A stretch of 64,000 nucleotides of DNA. It comes from Rhodamnia argentea (lineage: Eukaryota > Streptophyta > Magnoliopsida > Myrtales > Myrtaceae). The stretch spans positions 22,313,294-22,377,293 of the forward strand of contig NC_063155.1 of assembly GCF_020921035.1 (NCBI RefSeq), read 5' to 3'. Positions 1 to 11,300 of the stretch are shown here, piece by piece (position 1 is the stretch's first letter; every line of letters begins with the position of its first letter). The notes below the pieces were generated by a model. It had not been told where the DNA came from. It worked only from the letters and a program-made list of their open reading frames with translations, and searched no databases. A program made the position numbers and the translations under genes.

Positions 1-646
1 AAAATGCTACAAGAGAACCTCACACACACCAAAAAGTCTATCTATGCACGCAACGGAGTGCCTAATTTTCCAGCTCATGTTTCTGCCAATAATTGATGAC
101 ACGGAGTTCAAAGCCCTGGACAATTTACTCCATAAAGATAGTGGAAAAGAAGAAGAAAGTCAAACTCCACAGCAAAACATCTGACAGGAGGCAAATCCAA
201 TTACTTATTGACCGAACAATCGGTACACAACGTGAACGACCTCCCGGATTCACCATAAATCGCCAGAGATCATCAAAGCTCTAACACATCAAACGGAGCA
301 GGACCTGCCGTCCTCCTAAAAAGAGATCAAACGAGAGCTCAAACACTAAAAAGATTCAACCAAGAACAAACAGTAGCACAAAAAATCAGATGCCGCCGTA
401 CACACGGCACGGTGGACTAGCGGAGACGGACCCTGAGAAAAAACAAACACAAAGACCAACACCGCAAAGGATCGCTCGACCGACTGTACAGCTCCGAAAA
501 CTGAATCAGAAGCGTCACGAGCGAAGCAACATCACGGAACGACGAAGCAATAGGACTGGAAGTCCAAAATCCGAACGCGAAAAACTCAGTTCGCGAACCG
601 GCGAATCACACGAGAATCTAATGGAGAGAGAGAGAGAGAGAGAGAC
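1..646 (-). other. Calmodulin intron 1, running off the window
   Basis: No second calmodulin exon could be found here on the minus strand, so this stretch is read as intron 1 of the calmodulin gene whose first exon ends at 647. The intron opens with GT followed at once by a CT run (629-645 on the complement). Open frames seen here on the plus strand are antisense or random. The remaining exons must lie beyond position 1. Confidence 0.6.
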
Positions 647-722
647 CGTCGCCGTCCTTGTCGAAGAGGCTGAAGGCCTCCTTGAACTCGGAGATCTGAT
701 CGCTGGTGAGCTGATCGGCCAT
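647..722 (-). CDS. Calmodulin, first coding exon (partial, gene runs off left edge)
   Basis: Calmodulin is the universal Ca2+ sensor that binds and regulates target enzymes and channels. The complement of 722-647 encodes the start [20 protein letters not shown] and then DKDGDG, the first residues of EF-hand loop 1, which match plant calmodulin almost exactly. The exon stops after the first base of the Gly26 codon (G|GT), the conserved position of the single intron of plant calmodulin genes. The 5' leader upstream (about 723-870) is rich in CTT/TTC on the minus strand. Only 25 codons are visible, so the isoform cannot be named. A divergent calmodulin-like gene with the same intron position lies 3.3 kb away in the same orientation, suggesting tandem duplication. 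In Arabidopsis a calmodulin gene (CAM5) lies close to PAG1, as recalled. Confidence 0.9.
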
Positions 723-2282
723 GTCCTCTGTCTGTCAACCGGCTGCGAGATTCTTCCCCGGAGCGCCGTCACCTGCTGACTGAAGAAGAAGAAGAAGACG
801 AAGAAAGACGGGAGGAAATTCAAAAGGAGGCGAAGCGAAAGTCGTGTCCGCGTCTGGCTCGTCAGGCATGACCGAAGAGTCGAATTAATACTAGTCGCAG
901 CATACTCAGAGTGCGTGCAAAGTTATTCCAGAATAAATTAAATAAATAAATAAAAGAAAATAAAAAAGGGCGAAAGTTGCCCCCGCCCCCACCTACGACT
1001 ACTCTTCGAGGAAAGGCATCTCATTCTCTCTCTACTCCTCACGAAATCTTTTTCTAATTTCCTGTAATTTTCCTTTCTTTTTCTTTCTTTTTTTTTGCCC
1101 CTTTCCTATTTTCTTGAAAATTGTAAAAATTAAAAAAAAAGGAAAAAGAATTCTCACGTTTCTTGAAAATCCGACGTTCGTATAAGAGAAATGTAAATTC
1201 GGCGAGGCTGATGTAGTTTCCTAAATAATTAGCAACAAATCAACGGGTGATAAACTACGAATGGCAATTGTAAAGATGGTGCGCGAATATAAGCTCGACA
1301 AATCTCTTAATCGACGAGATTTGCTCAAATTTTAGACCTGTCAAATGGATAAGTCATATTCGAAAATGATCCGATCCGAATTGACAAATTTTAATTTATT
1401 TTTTACGCATTTTCATGCAATATAATCTAGTGACGTATACTCAATCTGATCCATATTACTAAAACATTTTTATATTTAATCTAATCTTAAAAGTCTCATA
1501 CCCAAACCGCTATGAGAGCACGGAGTGAGCGAGCGCGAAATCGAATAAGGACGAGAGAGCGAAGAGAGAGTCATATAAATTGGTTGAAATTAAGTAAGTT
1601 ATAAACTCATTTAACACTATTATTTTGAATTTTACCTCTTTGGATCGTATTTAAACATCTCATGCCTGATTGGTCATTTCACTCACACCTCGCACGTGGG
1701 ACCTACCATTTGTTGTACGTGATTGATATGATTGGTGGATCGAGCTCCAATAATCAACTTATTCGGACTCTAGAGGGGAAAAATTGCATACGCGATTACA
1801 CCTTATATAAGAAAAAAATCATCCTAACGTTTAACTACCCATCTGTTTTTTCATCTACAAGGAAATATTTTATAAGTTAGATAGCCATCGCAATAAGGTC
1901 CTTTACCAAATTTCATCTCGATTTTCAACTGTGATTTTCAGTAATTAACCACGATCCTTCGTGTCTTCCATCTCCACGAGAGTCACTAATTTATTACTGT
2001 TATTCAATAGAGAAATGAATAGCCAATTGAATGTGCATATTCAAAATCGAGTCGAACAGTAATAATTTACGGAAATAACTAATATCATTTTTTCACGACA
2101 TCGAGATATGTAGATGTAAGCATATTATTATATATTTATGTTCATAATTTGCAGAAATTTGGAGAACGGTGAAGAAGTTATTTTTGCTTAATGCCAAACG
2201 AACGGATTCTCTTTATAAAACTTCTTACTTTCTCATTGTAGAGATTAATAGATAATTTTTTTTGGTGATGCAATCTTTTTAC

Positions 2283-2336
<54 letters not shown>

Positions 2337-4035
2337 TGCTTTCGCAATCTTTATTTATTATGGATGAGTAAGACATATCTACCGAAATGGCCGGTTTGGT
2401 CCGATTCCATAAAATTAAAACCAGTAATTTTCGGTCCGGTTCTCGGTGCCATGGAGAACAGGACATGAGCGATTATTTTTTGCTTATTTACTTTATTTCT
2501 TAAATGTAAATTTAATTTCAATTAAAACGGGAAAATGAAAGTTTGTGTTATTCACCCTTTTTAATAATATACCGGATTTAGGATCGAAAATCGATGACTC
2601 CCGCTATTTTTACCCCTTTTTCTATCTCTCCTTGGACGTGGAAACACGTGTGCTTTTTCTTTTTTTTTTTTTACTTGTGAGTATAAAAAGAGAAGAATAT
2701 TTAAATATCAAGAGGACCCGTGGCTGTCGATTCAATGCTATTTCCTCGTTAGATTCGACGTACCTCCTTCGTGGATTATCTCCCCCAGCACGCCACTCGG
2801 AGAAAATCACAAAAATAAGAAAAATGGGGAGAAAATACGGCCCCTCTCGAAAGGGCCATACCCGGCCCGCCTCCGAAAGCCGGGCACCCAAAATCCACCA
2901 AAAAACCGTCATCGCCGTCTAACAAAATGGCGCCAAAATCCATAGCCGTCGTATTCCATGGTTCGTTATTATATGCCACAGCGGGTGCAGAAGAAGTTGC
3001 GTACCGTCAGTTACAGACGCCGTCGATATGACGAACGGGCTTGAACGTGGAATCCTCTCTCTCTGTCCGACAGGAAAAGCCACGTCACGCGAGTAGTCGA
3101 AGTACAGTAGCCATAGAATGGAAGAAGGAAACTAACGAATCTGAGGGGCTAGGGTTAAAAGAGGCCGCCAATGGTGGCGCCGCCTCCCCGGATCACGGAC
3201 TTGTGAGAACCGGCGTGATGCTCTTCGATTCGGCCATACTCTCAAACCGATAAGACGCCGTCAATTGTGGATTAGATAAGTCTAATGGCTCGTGCACCAA
3301 AAAATTAATGATATGCGATGATGATAAATCTAAAGATGAATTTCTGGTGAATCTCCAATGTCGATGGTAAGTACAAGTCGATCCTTTTTTTTCTTTTTTG
3401 TCCGCTGAGTTTTTTGTAATTTATTATTGAAAGAGCGTTCTTACCATTCTCAGATTTAGTATTCCATAATAGAATACTAATTTTTTTTATTAAACAAATG
3501 GGTCCGTCCATTTCAACAAAACGGTGAGTTTTCCACACTCATATTCAATTAAGTTGATTTCCAAAATATTTTAGATTTTACAGGTGCACATCAATTGTTA
3601 TTTTATCAATAAACTATCAATAAAGTGACGACTTTATGATTTGGAAATTTTGTGTTACATTGCCAAATGTCGTAAAATTTTTTAGTAAAACATTATCAAA
3701 GCACTGAATTTTATCATTTAGAACAATCAATTAGATTACTAACGGAATAATGATTTTAATATTGTGAAGACGTAGGTCATAATGTACAAATGGTATAATA
3801 ATTTTACCACCCCCACATGTAATAGTAAATTACCAAAAAAAAAACATTTAAAAAATTTACAGGAAGGCCAGAATTAAGAAGTAACTTGCACCCCAAGTGA
3901 TGGCTCTACTGCCCTCAATTCTAGCAAACATGTATGATATATACACAGGAAAAATCGCGTCTCCAGGTTGGAAACAAGCAAACAGAAGGCTAAAACGCCG
4001 GTTCAAGAGGTGAGGACCGCTCCCTTTTTGCTCCA
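723..4035. other. Intergenic, AT-rich, no gene recognised
   Basis: This separates the two calmodulin-type genes. It contains the calmodulin leader and promoter (about 723-1000), AT-rich DNA and a long CT microsatellite. A more GC-rich patch at about 2800-3260 has short open frames on both strands. None resembles a protein family I recognise and none shows a convincing splice structure. It may be a promoter remnant or an eroded gene. Confidence 0.5.
2286..2332. repeat. (CT)n dinucleotide microsatellite
   Basis: About 23 uninterrupted CT units, visible by direct reading. It produces spurious Ser-Leu and Arg-Glu open frames on the two strands. Confidence 0.97.
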
Positions 4036-4594
4036 TCATGAGTGACCAGACGGCGCCGCCGCCGCCGGCCAGTCGGTCGTCATGAACATGAGGAATTCCT
4101 CGTAGTTGATCTTGCCGTGGTCAGCCACGTCAGCCGCGTGGATCAATTCCTCAGCTTCCTCGTCAGTCAGCTGCCCCCAAAGAGTTGTTAGGACCTGGTG
4201 CAGCTGCTCCGCCGATATGAAGCCATCCCCGTCCAGGTCGAAGCTCCGGAAAGCTTCCTTGAGCTCCTCCATCCTTCGAGCCATGAACTTGAGGAAGTCT
4301 TGGAAATCGATGGCGCCATCGTGATTGGCGTCGACCTGGTCAAACATGTTCCGGAGCCCGGACTCGGTAGGGACCTGTCCAAACGTCCTCATTAGAGTCC
4401 CAAGGTCCTTGGTAGTGATGTAACCTGTAAAACGGGTAGAAATCACAAAAATTTGTGTAATCCATACAAGAGACGCCCCGTGAAAGGAAGGAAAAAGGAG
4501 GACTGGGGAGGGAGAGACCATCGCCGTCCTGGTCGAGGAGGCCAAAAGCCCCCCGGAACTCGGAGATCTGATCATCGGTGAACCGATCCGCCAT
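4036..4594 (-). CDS. Divergent calmodulin-like protein with four altered EF-hands
   Basis: Two exons: 4594-4519 and 4424-4036 (minus), split within the Gly26 codon exactly as in calmodulin, giving 154 aa. It begins MADRFTDDQISEF and has four EF-hand loops. Loop 1 (21-32) and loop 2 (57-68) end in Asp instead of Glu at position 12. Loop 3 (88-99) has Gln at position 12. Loop 4 (124-135) keeps Glu but has Ala at position 3 and His at position 5. The central linker is about six residues shorter than in calmodulin (MARRM runs directly into EELKEAF). A 14-residue tail, TTDWPAAAAPSGHS, replaces the usual end. It is probably a calcium-sensor paralogue of the neighbouring calmodulin with weakened or Mg2+-biased binding; that is inference. 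An open frame continues through the intron, but splicing restores the calmodulin alignment. Confidence 0.88.
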
Positions 4595-4956
4595 GTTTTC
4601 CGGTGTGAAGTGGACGACAAGGAACCAAAGTTGGAGAGAGAGAGAGGGGGGGGCCACACGATCCCGCAACTTGCATGCCGTTTTCCAAACGGGAGAGGAG
4701 GTGGACATAATAAATAACAGCAGCAGCACGTACTACGTTGCTGTTTCTCTGTCTCTCTAGCTCTCTCGGGCGGCCGGCCTTGTGCTTTGTCCGACTCTAG
4801 AAGCGCGAAGTTCCTCTCATCAGCGACACGGCCTAGGATTTGGGTTAAATCAGCTCTATCCTGTCCTCTCTCTCGACCTCTTGTCGTTTCTCACTCTTCG
4901 CCATTTCCCGCTGCCTTCCCTCTCATGACCGTTGCCTTTATTCATTCTTCGCCGTA

Positions 4957-5307
4957 TGTAGACGTACGTCATCAGAACACACTAACAGAATAGAACTACG
5001 ACAGAGAGGAGAATATCCCGTGAGTTATGGCGAGTTAATACGAGGACGGAAGAGACAAAGAAAAGAGCAGATAAACAAAGGTTTTATATCGTGCGGTCGA
5101 CCAAGACAGCATTTTCTCGGAAGCCTACATCCACGGTAGGAATCCTCATTTTCTTAGCTTCTTGAGGAAGATTTATTCTCCTTAAATAAAGAAAAGCACA
5201 TCATGATTGCTAAACATAACCTATGATTGTTATGGTAAATACAGTTAGTACATATTGGACCTTGTTCTTCAATCTTAGCATAACTTGGCAAGTGTATCTC
5301 GCCAACA
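4957..5307 (-). mobile_element. Ty1/copia 3' LTR (end approximate)
   Basis: Read on the minus strand, a polypurine tract (GGAGGGGGAG) is followed directly by TGTTGGCGAG at 5307, the classical start of a copia 3' LTR downstream of the integrase/RNase H coding end. A TATA-like motif (GATATAAAAC, complement of 5081-5090) lies inside. The far end is put at 4957 because the strand then ends in TCTACA; this boundary is a guess, since no 5' LTR is available for comparison. The LTR lies about 360 bp upstream of the calmodulin-like start codon and points toward it. Confidence 0.6.
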
Positions 5308-5991
5308 CTCCCCCTCCGAGTTGGGGCAAAGATGTCTTCTGAGATCAACTTGGCCAACGTTTGTTCAAACACTCCTTTAGAAAAGGGTTTAGTAAACACA
5401 TCCGCAAGTTGTTCTTTACTTTGAACAGAAGGAGTCTCGATAGTTGTATCCTGAACTTTCTCTCGAACAAAACGATAATAGATTTTTATGGGTTTTGTCC
5501 TTTCATTGAAGACCGGATTTGATGCAACGTGGGTTGCTGCTCGGTTATCACAAAATAAGCTTCATAGGAGCCCGAGGTTCTTCAAGACCCATGGCACTAA
5601 ATAGCAAGCGAAGCCAAATCAATTCGCATGTGGCAAATGCCATAGCTTTGTATCTCGCTTCAGCGCTCGAACGAGCAACCACACTATGCTTTTTTCTTTT
5701 TCACTCAACGACGTTAAAAAAATTAATGGTGGATCTCCTATTAGTGGGACTGCCAGCCCAATCAACATAAGCATGACCTACAACCTATGTATGACCATGT
5801 TTCTTCATAAGAATGCCACATCCTAGACATGACTTCAAATACCTCAATCTACGGTCTACAAGCTTCATGTGACATTCGGTAGGAGCATGCATAAATTGAC
5901 TCGCAAAACTAACGGCATATGAAATGCCTGGTTGAGTGATAGTGAAATAAATTAGCCAACCAACTAATCTCACTTTGTTCCCAAAGTCCAT
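5308..5991 (-). pseudogene. Degenerate Ty1/copia polyprotein, reverse transcriptase end and RNase H
   Basis: Minus-strand conceptual translation gives, in order, copia RT/RNase H segments: a segment with [13 protein letters not shown], then SPTNRRSTI, then ARSSAEARYKAMAFATCE (the RNase H active-site region of Ty1/copia elements), and finally FTKPFSKGVFEQTLAKLIS, the usual C-terminus before the polypurine tract. Several stops and frame changes interrupt it, including one after KKHGHT and one after MKLIL. The 5' two-thirds of the polyprotein and the 5' LTR are absent. The sequence breaks off at about 5991 against a different repeat. It is not a functional element. Confidence 0.85.
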
Positions 5992-6400
5992 AAAAAACTC
6001 TGGAGTTGAGTCCTAAAATTTTCAAAAAGTGCAATCAAGTCCACAAATTTATCACAAAAGTGCAATCGAGTCATAAAATTTATCAAATTGGTACAATCAA
6101 GTCGTAAAACTTGTTAGCATTTTTCCATTGTCAAGTTGAACGAAGTTAATAAAAGGACTTTATTGTATTTTTAAAAAAATTTAGAACTCAATTGTGATTT
6201 CGATACACTTATCCCTAGCCATAACGGGTAAGCGAAGCACTTGGTTACACTATACATTATTTCGGGGGACTCGAATGAACAAAATAAAATTTAGAGGACG
6301 AATTTCACACCGATCACGAATAATAGAGAACTTGATTGCATAAAATAAAAGTTAGAGGACCAAATCACATATAACTAGACCTTAGAGGATTGAAACCGTA
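5992..6400. repeat. Dispersed AT-rich repeat (AAGTGCAATCAAGTC type)
   Basis: Short phrases of the form 'AAAGTGCAATC(A/G)AGTC' and 'TAAAATTTATCAAATTGGTA' recur several times within the first 150 bp and again, diverged, at about 41600-41700 and 61680-61850. This indicates one dispersed repeat family. It abuts the truncated copia element. No coding capacity was seen. Confidence 0.55.
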
Positions 6401-8319
6401 GTTAAATGTTTTAAAGTACTTGTGACAATAGAAGTTCCTTCAAGTACAAGTACACATATTTGACATTGATGAATAAGGTGTTTCATGGATCGGTTACTGC
6501 ATGTAAAAGTGATACACATGGTGCAACGAGCCAAAAAAAATTGAGTGATTTGAAAATCGAACTTCAAGTAGGATGAGATAAATATTGCACGAGCAACATG
6601 ATCGAGAGTGATCACACCACATCACTCTTGTAACCGACACACAAATTACATTTCTGACACCAAAAGAAGTAATTTAATTAGGAAAGCAGGGGAAGACTTC
6701 GCTTAGACTTATTATATATAATAATCTAAAGAGAGAAAACTACGTTTTGAAATTTGCGAGAAATTGCATTTTAAAGGGTTTAGAAGTTTTGCCAAAATGA
6801 ATGTTCCGATTATGAATTACTATAGCCGCAAAATGTACAAAAAATTGGAAAGTTGAAAAGAGAAATTCGAAAATTTTAAGATAAAAATCAAGATAGAATA
6901 TATTTTATCATATTTTGTGTTTGGTAGATGTACGGGATTGGATGAAGGAGATATAGAAGGAATATAGCTCGAATAAAAATATCTTAAAGTAGAGGTGGGA
7001 CAAATCCGGATAGGATTTCTCAAAAAAACAGATACGAGGAGAACCGATTTTTTCCACAACCACTACCTCGCTTCCACGCCGGGCTACCTCTCCGGTAGGG
7101 CCAGGCTAGGGTCTCCAGTAGCAAAACGGAGCATCTCCACGACCTCGTTCTTTAACCGATAGTTTGGCGTGATATGAGATCATGTTTTTCGTTCTTTAAT
7201 CACTTGAATCTTTTCAACATTCCAAATGGGACTCAACATGTCATGAAAAACTCGAGGTTAATCATTGACTTTCAAGGTAGCTCTTTTGGGCGACTTGCAT
7301 GAGTGCATCTTCAACTTATGAAAGAGGCCAAATAATTCAATTGTTTAGCACTTGTTTACTCACTCGATAAGAAAACGAGCAAGACTAGTGGGTTATTTTC
7401 AAATGATTCGCCTCCAAATCAAGACACATGATTCTACTAGGTCCGCTTGATCGATGTCATTTTTAAATTTAGACGGCACAAAGAACAATAACCGACTCAT
7501 CAGAATTCATCACTAAATAATTTCTAAAACATTCCGATGTTTTAGCAAATCGAAGTCGATCTCAACCGTGCTTTGCCTTTACTTATTGGGCTTTATATTC
7601 GTATTTCATCAAGCAGGTGATAAAATATGACAAAATTCTTTGATTTCTTATCACACCCTATCTAGTCATACTCTTGCTAGAAATCCGGACGATCAAATAA
7701 AGCCTAAAAGAACCAAAAATTATGGATTCACAGTATGTACATGAAAGAATCTTAACTTGTGATATGACACTTTCTATATGTTGAATCAAGTCCATTACAT
7801 ACATCCCTTCAATCCATACGTGATCCAAATGGTAATTAGGGCGATTTAATAATACTAATAATACTGTCAAAAAAATCGTTGCTTTTATGCAACAAAGCTA
7901 GCTAATGCCGATTTATAAAATTAGCACATACTAATCCACGTGTCAAATTGTGGCCGTACCCTATAAATAAATGGACCGTATTGAAGAATCAATAACAATA
8001 TTTATAACGTATCACTGAGTAAACTATTCTTTTTCCCGATTAAAAAAAAACTAGTTTTACATTTTTTTTTTGTTCGGAATACTGATTTTGCATTCCAATC
8101 TTCGCAAGTCTTGCAATTTTCCAACGGTACCTTCCTAAGCACGCAAAACCCCACAATAATTGAATCACTATAGGCAAAAGTAATTCCGACCAAAAAAAAA
8201 AGGAAAAAGTAAAACCCGGGCCCACACAGAAAATCGCCATAACCCGTTTCCGCGAAACGGCAGGCCGGTTTCGGAATTGCGCCAATCACAGAGAGAGAGA
8301 GCCCCCCGCTAGACACAAA
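6401..8319. other. Intergenic, 5' flank of the oligoribonuclease gene
   Basis: AT-rich DNA without a recognisable gene. Possible promoter motifs for the downstream gene lie in its last 360 bp and are listed separately. The final bases before the ATG contain a short GA run and a purine-rich leader. Confidence 0.5.
7962..8257 (+). promoter_or_regulatory. Candidate TATA box and E2F-like site of the oligoribonuclease gene
   Basis: TATAAATA occurs at 7962-7969, about 350 bp before the ATG. CCGCGAAA at 8250-8257 (reverse TTTCGCGG) matches the E2F consensus WTTSSCSS and sits inside a near-palindrome about 65 bp before the ATG. Either could be used. Motif matches of this length also occur by chance. 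Confidence 0.3.
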
Positions 8320-11300
8320 ATGGAGCGCCTCTCGAACTCCTTCGCCGTGCTGGGGCTGGACGCCGTCGACGACCACCTCGACGGCGGTTCCTCCGCAGCT
8401 CCTTGCGCCGCGCACGAGAAGAACAGCGGTTCAGGTGACGTCACGCTCCCTTCTTACCTGATCGCAGGAAAAGAGCTCACGCTCGCTACTGCCTTCTACT
8501 GTCTGCTACAGTGGAATCGCGTAGGGTTCCTGAGTATTTCGATCTTGAAGAAGTCACTGGGTGTTGGCGCTAGGGCTGGGCAACTACCGTCGGTGGTTGT
8601 CGTTGATTAGCTGCTTTAGATACGATGGGGACTGCTTGTTAAGCAGATTCAGTTTAAAGAACAATACTTTTTGATGGCGACGAGTGAGAATTCGGACACA
8701 AAATCAAAACTTTGAGCTTATACTTTGCGCATGTGCAGATATTGAAAAGTCGCCGTGCAATTGGCAAATGCGTTAACACTGATATGTACAAACGAATTCG
8801 ATAGACTCCTTAGTCGATGTCAAAATCTGCAAGGCTCTAAAGAGCGGTCTTTTTCGTGGCAAGGACTTTGCACACTCATAGGGAAACAGAATTTCTATCT
8901 GCACTGAAGCTCTTTTGCCCCCTGCCTTCACTGTACTTGAAGCAGTCTGGTGGGTTTCATGATAACTAGAATTTAGCCATAATCGAACCTCAGCAGAACA
9001 TCCGTCTTCTTAATAAGGTTTCGGAAGTGGTGTGAACTTCAGTTGATTCTTGCCCCACAATGCATTATGCATTTTTTCCCCTTTATAACTTTGTCTGCCG
9101 ATAAAACTGGCAAGAGGTCCCTGTGACTGGCACGAGACTCAGGTGAGACAGTTCTAGGGTGATTATCACTAGATGTTGGCTAAGTTGTAACTGTAGCTAC
9201 ATGATTGTTGGTGATTGGTGTAGTCACAATGTTGATCGTGGAGGGTCTGCGTGCGAAGCTAGGGTTTCAGATGTACATGGAGCAGCTGAAAGGATTGTCT
9301 CGGAGGCAGTGAGAGAAGTGAGACGACTATTATAGTCAAACAAGAGATTGCAGAGAGCGCTATGTTTTATTGTCATGATATGTAGATGAGGCAGTTTCAG
9401 AAACTTAGCACTTGCTTATACTTTATTGCACTATGTATATAACAGTTCCCACTATTATCTGAATTGAAATTGAAGATACTAATTTGAAGTGGTTTTTGGG
9501 CTGATGTGTAACTCTTATATTCAGCTAAGAAGAATAAAAAGGCCAACGGTTCTGCTAATGGTGTGCCAATGAAGAACGACAAACCAGATGGGGGAAGTTC
9601 AGTGATTCCTCCTGCGTACAAGATGCCTCTTGTGTGGATTGACTTGGAAATGACTGGTAAGTTATGGTATAGTCAATAGTATTAATAGCCAAAAGCGGTT
9701 CTGCCTCTGCTGCATTACCATTTGCTTAAGTCAAGACGCGTGTAACCCGGAGTTGCTCTAGTTCTTCGCTAGCTTTGGACATTTGTGGTGATTATATGGT
9801 GCTAACTGTATGTATTGACCCAACACATTGGCCGTTTGAAGAGGATGCCGAAGCCACTAGATGTTTGTTTCTTCTTCCCTCTCACCCTTTTACTTCTTCT
9901 GCTATGCAGGTTTAAATGTGGAATTTGATAGGATTCTAGAAATTGCTTGTATAATAACAGATGGAAGTTTGACCAATTCTATCGAGGTACTTTGTTTCCC
10001 TCAAGTGGGTTTTTAAGGCTGGTGTGGCTTTCAAAGATACTACTCACAGTCCATTTTTACTTTCTTCAGTTGGTTATCATCATTAGTATCACGTTTGTCA
10101 TCCATGTTTATATTAGAGCCAAAGAGAAAATGATGTTTAGGATATGCTTTTGAATCATGACCTGCCAGACAGGATATTCTTCTCAAATCCTTCTTTTTGA
10201 CCGCTTGCATTAGTGTGATATCTATCTCTCTCAGGTGATTCTTTTATTCTAAAGATTGCTCTCTTGTTAGGGTCCTGATTTAGTCATCCATCAAAGTAAA
10301 GAATGCCTGGATAGTATGGGAGAATGGTGTCGAGATCATCATGCGGCTAGTGGTTAGCACTTAAAAGACCTGCTTCTTTCATTGGTTTTTTTTTTTTTTT
10401 CAGGTTCTGAAGGGAGCTGTCTTTTTTAGAAGTGTTGGGTTAAACCAGACTAACAAAAATTGAACTTTATGCAGGATTGACAAAAAGGGTCCTTCATAGT
10501 ACGATAACAGAGAGAGAAGCTGAAATGCAGGTTAGGAAGATCTACTGAAATTTCTACGAGATGTATTATTCATTCTTGGATTGTTTGCTTCAGTATGTTC
10601 CGTTTAAACTAGTGCACTCATTACAAAATACACGCAAACACTTCAATTCTTCACCTTATGAAGCTTCCTGTCATTCTTAAATGTTGAAGCTTAACTTCAA
10701 AGCTGTAGGCGTTATAAGGTGTCATTATTGTGAAATATAGCGGATTACTGAGGTTTTTGCTCCTTATATTTGACTTCGTAATGAGAAAGAAGGCTGGAGG
10801 GCATGTGTCATAGAAAATCATGAAGGTGTCACGCTGGCAATATTGAAGTCATATACAGAAAGCATGAATTCTTTTGTTGCCAACAAATGTTTTTTGGTGT
10901 ATAACTTTGTTAGTCTTGAGGACATTCTGATCGAAATGGCTTATGGGTGGATAACTTTGCAAGTGTGAGGACATAAATATGGCCTGTCCATCCATAACAA
11001 TCAACATTATGGCTTCGTGATTTTTGTTCTTAAATTTTGAATTGTGAGTAATATGTGATTGATGGAAGAACTATGTTTTTTTCCCTTCTTTATTATATGG
11101 ATAGGTACACATTAATGTCATGGTTTCTGATGGTGCAGGTTATAGAATTTGTGAAGAAAAATGTGGGAAGTCATACACCCCATTTAGCTGGCAATTCTGT
11201 TTATGTTGATCTTCTCTTTTTAAAGGTATAGTTATGATACGAGTATCGGCTTGAGTAGTAGGTCCTGAGGCCATTGATTTCTTGCATTATATAAATTACT

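Noticed and set aside
2545-2922. 125-aa plus-strand open frame in the first intergenic region
   Set aside because: No recognisable domain, overlaps minus-strand frames of similar size, and lacks a splice or conservation argument.
4036-4659. A single 207-aa open frame across the calmodulin-like locus
   Set aside because: The frame runs through the intron at 4518-4425. Splicing at GT/AG restores exon 1 (MADRFTDDQISEF) and the EF-hand 1 loop exactly as in calmodulin.
5154-5991. Intact retrotransposon polyprotein
   Set aside because: Stops and frame changes interrupt the RNase H region, and the upstream domains and the 5' LTR are missing.
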